Source: Gracilimonas sp. | Lineage (GTDB): Bacteria; Bacteroidota; Rhodothermia; Balneolales; Balneolaceae | Length of the DNA stretch: 64,000 nucleotides | Reading direction: 5' to 3' | Assembly: GCF_014762685.1 (NCBI RefSeq) | Contig: NZ_JABURM010000005.1 | Coordinates: 1,054,001 to 1,118,000 of the forward strand | Shown: positions 29,156-37,666 of the stretch, one piece after another | Layout: each line of letters starts with the position of its first letter | Numbering within the stretch: the first letter of the stretch is position 1 | The notes under the pieces: model-generated | The model's input: only the letters and a program-made list of their open reading frames with translations | What the model was told of the DNA's origin: nothing | The model's database searches: none | Program-made: the position numbers and the translations under genes

Positions 29156-29189
29156 AAAAAATAGAACTGAATTAACAGTTCTATTTTTT
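29156..29189 (-). terminator. Terminator or attenuator between the Cys-rich peptide and CxxC genes
   Basis: A perfect 14-bp stem AAAAAATAGAACTG / CAGTTCTATTTTTT with loop AATTAA, ending in a T-run on either strand. It lies in the 95-base gap between the peptide gene and the thioredoxin-like gene, both on the minus strand. It would give more peptide mRNA than downstream mRNA if read-through is partial. Confidence 0.85.
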
Positions 29190-29232
29190 AAAAGCTTAGG
29201 TAAATAATACCTTTAACAATTTGAATGAAAGT

Positions 29233-29490
29233 TCACTCTGGTATCACACAGTAGAAACAAAGATCTGCCGATCCACCAGTTGACCCATCTGGACATTTAA
29301 CATCTGTACAGTACACTCTGTTGCATCCCACTCCTTCCCCACATCCAGCAGGTACTGAATAGCATTCAGTTCCACTTCCACATGAGCTTAATAATGCACT
29401 ATTAGCTTCCGCATCTTGTATAATTGTTAGTGAGAATCCCATAAAAAACAAAAATACACATCCGATGATTAAACTTACTCTATTTTTCAT
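29233..29490 (-). CDS. Small secreted cysteine-rich peptide
   Basis: An 85-residue precursor with a clear signal sequence (basic start MKNRVSL, hydrophobic core about 6-24) and a likely cleavage near DAEA-NSALL (27-30). The mature part of about 55 residues has eight cysteines (37, 43, 50, 56, 61, 66, 78, 81), is rich in Gly and Ser, and ends in VIPE. Spacing does not match a zinc finger or EGF domain. It resembles in size, signal and context the short NVEALA-type peptides of Bacteroidota, but the NVEALA motif itself is not present (nearest is DAEANSALL). Even cysteine number suggests four disulfides. Function is unknown. It is first in a minus-strand group with a CxxC protein and a propeller lipoprotein. 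Confidence 0.75.
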   Translation of the reverse strand: MKNRVSLIIGCVFLFFMGFSLTIIQDAEANSALLSSCGSGTECYSVPAGCGEGVGCNRVYCTDVKCPDGSTGGSADLCFYCVIPE

Positions 29491-29590
29491 ATTAATTACC
29501 CCCGATTAGGTTTTATTTGGAATGAATTGGTAATTAAAAAAATAAAAAAGAACTGCAAGGATTTTGTTAAGAAGGAAACATAAATAAAAA

Positions 29591-29615
29591 AACCCTGTCC
29601 AAAATGGACAGGGCT
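29591..29615 (-). terminator. Intrinsic terminator after atpC
   Basis: Stem CCCTGTCC / GGACAGGG with loop AAAAT, extended by A/T pairs and followed by seven T on the minus strand. It lies 30 bases past the atpC stop and insulates atpDC from the peptide gene. Confidence 0.9.
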
Positions 29616-29644
29616 TTTAAAAAATTACTAAAGAGTAAATGTTG

Positions 29645-29902
29645 TCAAGCTTCTTCTACAGATTCAGCCAGTAGCGTAAGCTTATTGTTATTCACTTCCA
29701 CAAAACCGCCTGAAATAGCATAGGTGGTATTACCATCAGCTTTTCGGACCAACACATTCCCTTTTTCCAAAGTGGAAACTATGGGGGCGTGATTTGCCTT
29801 TACTTCGAAGCTACCCTGGGTTCCGGGTAATTTCACTCCGCTTACTTCTCCTTCAAAAAGAGAACCGTTTGGAGTCAGAATTTGTGCGTTAAATATGCTC
29901 AT
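29645..29902 (-). CDS. atpC: ATP synthase F1 epsilon subunit (short form)
   Basis: Contains only the N-terminal beta-sandwich of epsilon: FNAQILTPNGSLFEGEVSGVKLPGTQGSFEVKANHAP and the strand GGFVEVNNNKLTLLAE. At 85 residues it lacks the C-terminal inhibitory helical hairpin present in E. coli epsilon (about 139 residues). Short epsilons of this kind are common in Bacteroidota and relatives. It follows atpD by 18 bases. Confidence 0.93.
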   Translation of the reverse strand: MSIFNAQILTPNGSLFEGEVSGVKLPGTQGSFEVKANHAPIVSTLEKGNVLVRKADGNTTYAISGGFVEVNNNKLTLLAESVEEA

Positions 29903-29920
29903 GGTTCTTACTACTTAAAA

Positions 29921-31423
<1,503 letters not shown>

Positions 31424-31494
31424 CTAAATCGCGATTTAGTTAGTTTTTGCTTTGATGATTTGTAGCATTAATTATGCACTACTGCAAAGGCTGA

Positions 31495-31525
31495 CAAAGA
31501 TAGGGAGATACACAAAGAGAGGCAA
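31495..31525 (-). promoter_or_regulatory. Candidate Bacteroidota-type promoter for atpDC
   Basis: On the minus strand TATCTTTG (complement of 31495-31502) matches TAnnTTTG exactly, with TTG 20 bases upstream (complement of 31523-31525). This fits the -33/-7 promoter known from Bacteroides and Flavobacterium. The leader to the atpD ATG would be about 65-70 bases. Confidence 0.55.
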
Positions 31526-31705
31526 TCAAAAATGTAATGATTTATTATGAACAAGCTGTAACTGTTATAATCACAAAAAAAACTTCAATTATTTAATAAA
31601 AGCCAGGTTAATCGCATACAGAAATCCTACATCCCCTATTAGCATTTTTATGCAGGTTTATCTTAATGCAACATCACCTATAGTAAGGTATTCCATTAAT
31701 AAATC

Positions 31706-33313
31706 ATGCTTATAATGTATATACTTCTGGCCATTATCATCTCGTCACTAAACTTATCTCCTGTTAACTCAGATACTCTTATAACCCAATCTGAAATCAA
31801 CGAAGTAACAGTATACAGGCAACAAGCCCAAATTCAGCGTACATCTACTATAGATTTAAAACCCGGAAAGAATGTCGTTGTTTTTGAAAGCCTTTCTCCT
31901 TCCCTAATTGAGAGCAGCTTACAACTTCGGGGTAACAAAGCCTTTACCATTCTTTCTTTAACCAGGAGAACAAATTATTTCACAGTAAAGGAAACTCCGG
32001 TCATTGTGAAAGAGCTGCAATCTCGGCGTGATACCCTCCAAAAAAGGATAACTTTCCTGAGTTCAGATCTCTCAGTTTTGGAACGAGAACTTCGGTTACT
32101 TGAAAGCACAGAAAATTTTATCAGCAATCAGGAAATGACCCCGACCGAACTTTCGCAGCTTTTGGATCTTTATCGATCAAGGGTTTCAAAGCTTGAATAT
32201 GAAAAGATTTCTTTGAATGAAAAAGCTGATGCATACAAAACAGAATTAAATAAGGTTCTTGCACAACTTAGAGAATATGGAAATGATCAAAATATAAGGT
32301 TTTCTGAAGTTATAGCAGAGATCAATTCAGAACGGAGTCAGTCAATAAATATCGAGCTACAGTATTTAGTATATAATGCAGGATGGAAACCCAGTTATGA
32401 TATACGGGGAACTGATATCTCAGCACCTCTTTCCTTAAGTTATAAAGCTAGCATATACCAAAATACCGGTATAGATTGGCATCAAACCAATGTCACCATC
32501 AGTTCAGCAAATCCTACACTTAATTCCACTTTACCTGAAATCAATCCAATTTTTGTGAGTTTTAAAACACCACACCCGCCTGCTTTAAAAGAAAGGGGGC
32601 TGAATGAAGTGATAGTAACCGGATATTCGGATAGAATTGAGATGGAAAAAGAAATGTCTTTGGATGCTCCTATGAATCTTCCACCCCCCGCTCAAAATAT
32701 TCAAGGGCAAACAAGTTTCAGTTATAGAATTGAAATTCCTTATTCCGTGCCCTCTGACGGTAAGGAGCATACACTCGAATTCAGAAGAGAAGATGTTCCT
32801 GCTAATTATAACTATTCATCGGTACCAAAGTTTTCAGAACAAGCTTATCTGACCGGTAAGATCACAGAGTGGGAAGAACTTGACCTGATTCCCGGAAAAG
32901 CCTCCATCTATTTTGAGAATACCTATGTAGGTACTACTAACATTAATCCCCTTTCTTTTGATGACAGTCTGGAGGTATCATTGGGAGTTGATGAGAGTAT
33001 TGTAGTGGAAAGAAAAAAATTGAGGGAGTTTGAAGAAAGAAATTTCTTTGGTAATAAAGTACGTGAAAATCACTCATGGGAAATCAATCTCAGAAACAGC
33101 AAAGATGAAACAATTGAGATAAGCGTAAAAGATCAAGTCCCTTTATCTAGAGACGAGAGTATTAAAATTGATATCAAAGAGATTTCTAACGGATCATATA
33201 ACAGTGATACAGGTATTGTAACCTGGCGTGTAAAACTTGATGCAGGACAAGCAAAAGCCCTTCGCCTGGATTATCAAATTGAATACCCGAAAGGACAGAA
33301 AATTACTTTTTAA
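31706..33313 (+). CDS. DUF4139 protein, mucoidy inhibitor MuiA-like
   Basis: A 535-residue exported protein with an N-terminal signal (hydrophobic about 3-19). It has an N-terminal DUF4140 region (INEVTVYRQQAQIQRTSTIDLKPGKN), a coiled-coil (about 100-190) and a C-terminal DUF4139 beta domain from about 210 (LQYLVYNAGWKPSYDIR, and KASIYFENTYVGTT). Between them lies the insert LNEVIVTGY at 299-307, which looks like the conserved plug-region sequence of SusC-type proteins. The start is ATG 31706 or 31718. The family is widespread and its function poorly known. It is divergent from atpDC. Confidence 0.85.
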   Translation: MLIMYILLAIIISSLNLSPVNSDTLITQSEINEVTVYRQQAQIQRTSTIDLKPGKNVVVFESLSPSLIESSLQLRGNKAFTILSLTRRTNYFTVKETPVIVKELQSRRDTLQKRITFLSSDLSVLERELRLLESTENFISNQEMTPTELSQLLDLYRSRVSKLEYEKISLNEKADAYKTELNKVLAQLREYGNDQNIRFSEVIAEINSERSQSINIELQYLVYNAGWKPSYDIRGTDISAPLSLSYKASIYQNTGIDWHQTNVTISSANPTLNSTLPEINPIFVSFKTPHPPALKERGLNEVIVTGYSDRIEMEKEMSLDAPMNLPPPAQNIQGQTSFSYRIEIPYSVPSDGKEHTLEFRREDVPANYNYSSVPKFSEQAYLTGKITEWEELDLIPGKASIYFENTYVGTTNINPLSFDDSLEVSLGVDESIVVERKKLREFEERNFFGNKVRENHSWEINLRNSKDETIEISVKDQVPLSRDESIKIDIKEISNGSYNSDTGIVTWRVKLDAGQAKALRLDYQIEYPKGQKITF

Positions 33314-33430
33314 AAAAGATGATTTAACCTCATACTTCTATTAGCAAGTCCCGCGTTAAAATTTTATCTTTGTAAGCTATCGAAGCTACATAAAAATCGT
33401 GGCTTACTTTATTGCATCAATCCTGTGGCA

Positions 33431-33456
33431 AAGGTGATCTGAAATCACCTTTTTTT
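33431..33456 (+). terminator. Intrinsic terminator downstream of the MuiA-like gene
   Basis: Stem AAGGTGAT / ATCACCTT, loop CTGAA, then a run of T. It is 118 bases past the MuiA-like stop and just before rsmB. Confidence 0.75.
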
Positions 33457-33493
33457 ATAGCCGGTAATCACAATTTTTAAAAACTCGACTCCC

Positions 33494-34813
33494 TTGGAAA
33501 CTGAATTATCAGAACGCTCAGTAAGTGTAGACATTCTTATAGAATTTGATGAAAAGCAAGTACTTGACTATGCTCACGCAAATGAGTTAGAACCTCGTGA
33601 ACGTGCGCAAGTACGTGAATATGTTCAAAATATTTTACGCAAGCGAAGCTATCTCGATTTTTTAATTGATGAGTTTTCGACCGTAACTGTTGCAGAAATG
33701 AAACCGGGCCTTAAAAATATTCTGCGTCTCGCAATTTACGATATGCTTTTTATGGATAGCACCCCGGATTATGCGGCTATCAATGAATCTGTTGAAATTG
33801 CCAAAGCCAAATTAGGGTCAAGAACGGGAGACTTGGTTAATGCTATCATGCGTAATTTACAACGGGATCGCGAGAAACTTCCAAAACCGGGTTTTAAAGA
33901 TCGGAACAAATTAGTGGCTACCACTTTTTCCCATCCCGAATGGATGGTGGCCCGATGGAGAGCACGTTTCGGAGAACGCGAAGCTTTTCAACTGATGCAG
34001 GCGAATAATTCCAGGCCGCATTATTATGTTCGTGTAAACAGCTTGCGTACCAAGCCTGAGAACTTTGAATTACGAATGGAAAAAATGGATGTGGAATTTG
34101 AGCCCAGTGACTGGCTTCCATACTATTACAAAGTAGCTTCCGTTCAGCCTTTTATTGAAAAAGGTTTACTTGCCAAGGGGATCTGTCTGGTTCAGGATAT
34201 TGCCGCCGGATTCGCCCCTACTATTTTAGATCCACAACCCGGAGAAAAAGTATATGATTTGTGTGCCGCCCCGGGGACTAAATCAATTATGATGTCTGAT
34301 TTAATGCAAGGCGAAGGTGAAATTCTTTCTGTGGATATATCCTCAGAACGATTGGAAAAATTAGCCGAAAGTGCATTGAATTACGGAGCTGAAAATATCA
34401 AAATACGTCGCGGTGACGTGCTTGAGGTTTCACTTGGTTTAGCTGATGCTGTTTTACTTGACGCTCCTTGTACAGGTACCGGTGTTTTGAGTAAAAGAGC
34501 TGACCTCCGCTGGAGACGTGATGAAGAAGGCCTCAAAAATGCCGTTGAATTACAGGAACAACTTTTAGAAGAAGCCGCCAACATGGTAAAACGCGGCGGC
34601 CGGTTAGTGTATAGTACATGTTCCCTGGAGCCGGAGGAAAATATGGATCAAATAACCAAGTTCCTTGATAAAATGGATAATTTCGAGTTGGAATCATTGG
34701 AAGATTACCTCCCGGAAGAAGTCTTAATGGAAGGCGGAAAAGCTTACCAAACCTTCCCGCACAAACACGGCTGCGACGGCCACTTTGGTGTACTCCTTAA
34801 AAGAGTGAAATAG
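33494..34813 (+). CDS. rsmB: 16S rRNA m5C967 methyltransferase (RsmB/Sun)
   Basis: SAM-dependent RNA cytosine-5 methyltransferase. It has an N-terminal NusB-like RNA-binding domain (about 8-130, with LDFLIDEFS and YAAINESVEIAK), then the methyltransferase with SAM motif YDLCAAPGTKS (254-264) and two cysteines, Cys326 in DAPCTGTG and Cys376 in YSTCSLEPEEN. It has 439 residues. The frame opens at a TAG at 33458, and the first reasonable start in the NusB domain's frame is TTG 33494. No ATG precedes conserved sequence, so a TTG start is likely. Confidence 0.93.
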   Translation: METELSERSVSVDILIEFDEKQVLDYAHANELEPRERAQVREYVQNILRKRSYLDFLIDEFSTVTVAEMKPGLKNILRLAIYDMLFMDSTPDYAAINESVEIAKAKLGSRTGDLVNAIMRNLQRDREKLPKPGFKDRNKLVATTFSHPEWMVARWRARFGEREAFQLMQANNSRPHYYVRVNSLRTKPENFELRMEKMDVEFEPSDWLPYYYKVASVQPFIEKGLLAKGICLVQDIAAGFAPTILDPQPGEKVYDLCAAPGTKSIMMSDLMQGEGEILSVDISSERLEKLAESALNYGAENIKIRRGDVLEVSLGLADAVLLDAPCTGTGVLSKRADLRWRRDEEGLKNAVELQEQLLEEAANMVKRGGRLVYSTCSLEPEENMDQITKFLDKMDNFELESLEDYLPEEVLMEGGKAYQTFPHKHGCDGHFGVLLKRVK

Positions 34814-34819
34814 ATATTT

Positions 34820-34855
34820 AGAATTCAGAATTCTGGATTCAGAATTCTGAATTCT
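34820..34855. repeat. Perfect palindrome with four GAATTC sites upstream of valS
   Basis: Two 15-base arms, AGAATTCAGAATTCT and AGAATTCTGAATTCT, are exact reverse complements around the loop GGATTC. Each arm holds two GAATTC hexamers. No T-run follows, so it is not a classic terminator. It fills most of the 85-base rsmB-valS gap. Confidence 0.85.
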
Positions 34856-34898
34856 TACATCGGCTGCTTTATTAACCAACGCTACCAGTAAACGATTT

Positions 34899-37583
34899 AT
34901 GAGTTCTGATTCAAATAACATTGACATTCCCGCACAATACGACGCCTCTAAAGTTGAGGATAAATGGTATGCCCACTGGATGGAAAACAATTACTTCCAT
35001 TCCACTCCGGATGATCGAGAATCTTTTACGGTAGTCATCCCTCCTCCCAATGTTACCGGTGTGCTCCACATGGGACATATGCTCAACAACACCATTCAGG
35101 ATGTTTTGGTTAGAAGAGCTCGCATGCAGGGGTATAACGCTTGCTGGGTCCCGGGCACCGATCATGCCTCCATTGCAACGGAAGCCAAAGTTGTAAGGCG
35201 ACTTCGAGAGAAAGGGATCAAAAAAAGTGATCTGGGCCGGGATGAATTTATGGAACACGCCTGGGACTGGACGCATGAGCACGGGGGCATCATCCTTGAG
35301 CAGCTCAAAAAATTAGGTGCGAGCTGCGACTGGGATCGCACTAACTTCACCATGAACCCCGAGTATTCCGAAAGCGTGATCGATGTGTTTATAGATCTTT
35401 TCGAAAAAGGAAAGATCTATCGCGGCGAGCGGATGATAAACTGGGATCCGGTTGCTAAGACAGCGCTCAGTGATGAAGAGGTGATTCACAAGGAAGTAAA
35501 CTCCAAGCTGTATCACATCAAGTATAAAATCGTGGGTGAAAATGATTTTGTAACCATCGCTACTACCCGGCCGGAAACCCTGCTTGGTGACACTGCGGTC
35601 TGTATCAATCCCGATGATGAACGATATACGCACCTGAAAGGAAAGAAAGTGATCGTGCCTTTGGTAAACCGTGAAGTACCCATAATCGAGGATGATTATG
35701 TAGATATGGAATTCGGAACCGGTTGCCTGAAAGTAACCCCTGCCCACGATGAAAATGACTACAATCTCGGGCAAAAGCATAATCTTGAAACCATCAATAT
35801 GATGAATGAAGATGGTACGGTAAGCGAAGAAGGTGAACTTTACACCGGCATGGACCGGTTTGATGTTCGTAAGCAAATTTCTAAAGATCTGGAAGAAGCT
35901 GATTTGCTTCTAAAAATCGAAGACTATAAAAATAAAGTTGGTTATTCCGAGCGAACCGACGCAGTGATCGAGCCGAGATTGTCGCTGCAATGGTGGGTTT
36001 CCATGAAAGAATTGGCTCAACCCGCCCTCGAAAACGTAATGAATGACACGGTCGAATTTCATCCCAAAAAATTCAAAAACACCTACCGCCACTGGATGGA
36101 GAATGTGCGTGATTGGTGTATATCGCGTCAGCTTTGGTGGGGACATCGTATTCCGGCTTGGTATAATGAAGACGGGGACTTTGTTGTAGCAAAAACCGAG
36201 GCCGAAGCCGAAGAAAAATTCAAAATTGAAAATTTAAAATTTAGCAATTTAAAGCAGGATGAGGATGTTCTGGACACTTGGTTCTCCTCCTGGCTTTGGC
36301 CAATATCAGTATTTGATCCCGAGTACATCCGAACCGGAAAAGCCAATAAAGAATTAGACTACTATTACCCTACCAAAGATCTGGTAACTGCCCCTGAGAT
36401 CATGTTCTTCTGGGTAGCCCGAATGATCATCGCCGGGTACGAGTACATGGATAACAAACCGTTCGATAACGTGTACTATACCGGCATTGTGCGTGATAAG
36501 AAAGGCCGAAAGATGAGTAAGAGCCTCGGCAATTCTCCTGATCCCCTTGAGCTTATCAACAGCTACGGAGCAGATGGAATTAGAATGGGAATGCTGTTTG
36601 CCACTCCTGCCGGCAACGATCTGCCCTTCGATGAAAAGCTTTGCGAACAAGGCCGAAATTTTTCCAACAAGGTCTGGAATGCCTTCCGCTTCCTAACCAT
36701 GAATATGGAAGATGGCGTAAAATACGAACCAACCCTGAAGATCAACGAAGACGATCTCTCTGACCGATGGATGGCAGCCCGAATTCAGCAGACCATTGCC
36801 GGAGTGAATGAAGACTTCGATAAATACAAGCTGAATGACGCCATTAAGAAAGTTTACTCGCTCATCTGGGATGACTTCTGTGACTGGTACATCGAGCTGG
36901 CAAAGCCGGAGGAATACGGTCAGAACATCCCTAAAGAAAAACTGAATACCGCACTTGGGTTTTTTGAGCAGCTCATGAAGCTCCTCCATCCTTTTATGCC
37001 GTTTATCAGTGAGGAGATCTGGCAGCATACTCAGGAACGTTCTACTGAAGAAGCCTTATTGGTTTCAGAATGGCCTGAAGTGGATAACTCTAAATTGAAT
37101 GAAGAGGATATCAAGCTTTTTAATACACTTCAGGAAATAGTTTCTTCAATTCGGAATATTCGCTCTGAAGTGAATGTATCTCCGAAGAAAGAACTGGATG
37201 TGCTCATCAATACAAAAGAGCAAGTTGTAGCGGATGAAATTTTAGCGAATCGCATTGTTTTGGAAAAGCTGGAAAGTATTAAATCTTTGTCAGTTGGAAC
37301 TGAAGTTGAAAAACCAAAAGTATACTCTTCTTCCATGGTAGACGGAAATGAAATTTACGTTCCCCTTGAAGGATTGGTGGATTTTGAGAAAGAGCGGGAG
37401 CGTATCCAAAAAGAAATTGACCGGCTGGAAGGATTTCTGAAGGGAATTAACGGAAAGCTTTCGAATGAGGGCTTTGTAAATAATGCTCCCGACAATGTAG
37501 TTGAACTGGAAAAGAAAAAGAGAGCGGATACCGAAGACAGCCTTGCTAAATTGCGTGAGCAATTAAAAGATTTTAAAGACTAA
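34899..37583 (+). CDS. valS: Valine-tRNA ligase
   Basis: Charges tRNA-Val. It has the class I HIGH-type motif HMGH (57-60), the editing domain with TTRPETLLGDTAV, the tungsten-like DTWFSSWLWP segment, KMSKS (about 538-542), the anticodon-binding domain and a C-terminal coiled coil (about 825-894) that binds the tRNA. It has 894 residues. Codon use and GC look higher than in neighbours. A very AT-rich stretch at 36214-36253 encodes an unusual KFKIENLKFSNLK just before the DVLDTWFSS motif. Its stop codon is part of a palindromic repeat. Confidence 0.97.
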   Translation: MSSDSNNIDIPAQYDASKVEDKWYAHWMENNYFHSTPDDRESFTVVIPPPNVTGVLHMGHMLNNTIQDVLVRRARMQGYNACWVPGTDHASIATEAKVVRRLREKGIKKSDLGRDEFMEHAWDWTHEHGGIILEQLKKLGASCDWDRTNFTMNPEYSESVIDVFIDLFEKGKIYRGERMINWDPVAKTALSDEEVIHKEVNSKLYHIKYKIVGENDFVTIATTRPETLLGDTAVCINPDDERYTHLKGKKVIVPLVNREVPIIEDDYVDMEFGTGCLKVTPAHDENDYNLGQKHNLETINMMNEDGTVSEEGELYTGMDRFDVRKQISKDLEEADLLLKIEDYKNKVGYSERTDAVIEPRLSLQWWVSMKELAQPALENVMNDTVEFHPKKFKNTYRHWMENVRDWCISRQLWWGHRIPAWYNEDGDFVVAKTEAEAEEKFKIENLKFSNLKQDEDVLDTWFSSWLWPISVFDPEYIRTGKANKELDYYYPTKDLVTAPEIMFFWVARMIIAGYEYMDNKPFDNVYYTGIVRDKKGRKMSKSLGNSPDPLELINSYGADGIRMGMLFATPAGNDLPFDEKLCEQGRNFSNKVWNAFRFLTMNMEDGVKYEPTLKINEDDLSDRWMAARIQQTIAGVNEDFDKYKLNDAIKKVYSLIWDDFCDWYIELAKPEEYGQNIPKEKLNTALGFFEQLMKLLHPFMPFISEEIWQHTQERSTEEALLVSEWPEVDNSKLNEEDIKLFNTLQEIVSSIRNIRSEVNVSPKKELDVLINTKEQVVADEILANRIVLEKLESIKSLSVGTEVEKPKVYSSSMVDGNEIYVPLEGLVDFEKERERIQKEIDRLEGFLKGINGKLSNEGFVNNAPDNVVELEKKKRADTEDSLAKLREQLKDFKD

Positions 37584-37657
37584 CCACAGAGTTCACTGAG
37601 GAACCCAGAGCTGAATGAGTGTTTAACGCTCAGTGAGCTCTGTGTCCTCCGTGGTTA
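37581..37657. repeat. Imperfect palindromic repeat between valS and uvrD/pcrA
   Basis: The ends TAACCACAGAG and CTCCGTGGTTA pair with one mismatch, and an inner CAGAGCT / AGCTCTG stem (37606-37612, 37636-37642) also pairs. The first three bases are the valS stop codon. Similar ACCACAGAG...CTCTGTG...GTGGTTA intergenic palindromes are, from memory, dispersed in many unrelated bacterial genomes. Confidence 0.75.
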
Positions 37658-37666
37658 AATAAGATT

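Noticed and set aside
35313-35876. A 187-codon minus-strand frame inside valS
   Set aside because: It is antisense to the ValRS editing domain, with no recognisable domain or ribosome-binding site.
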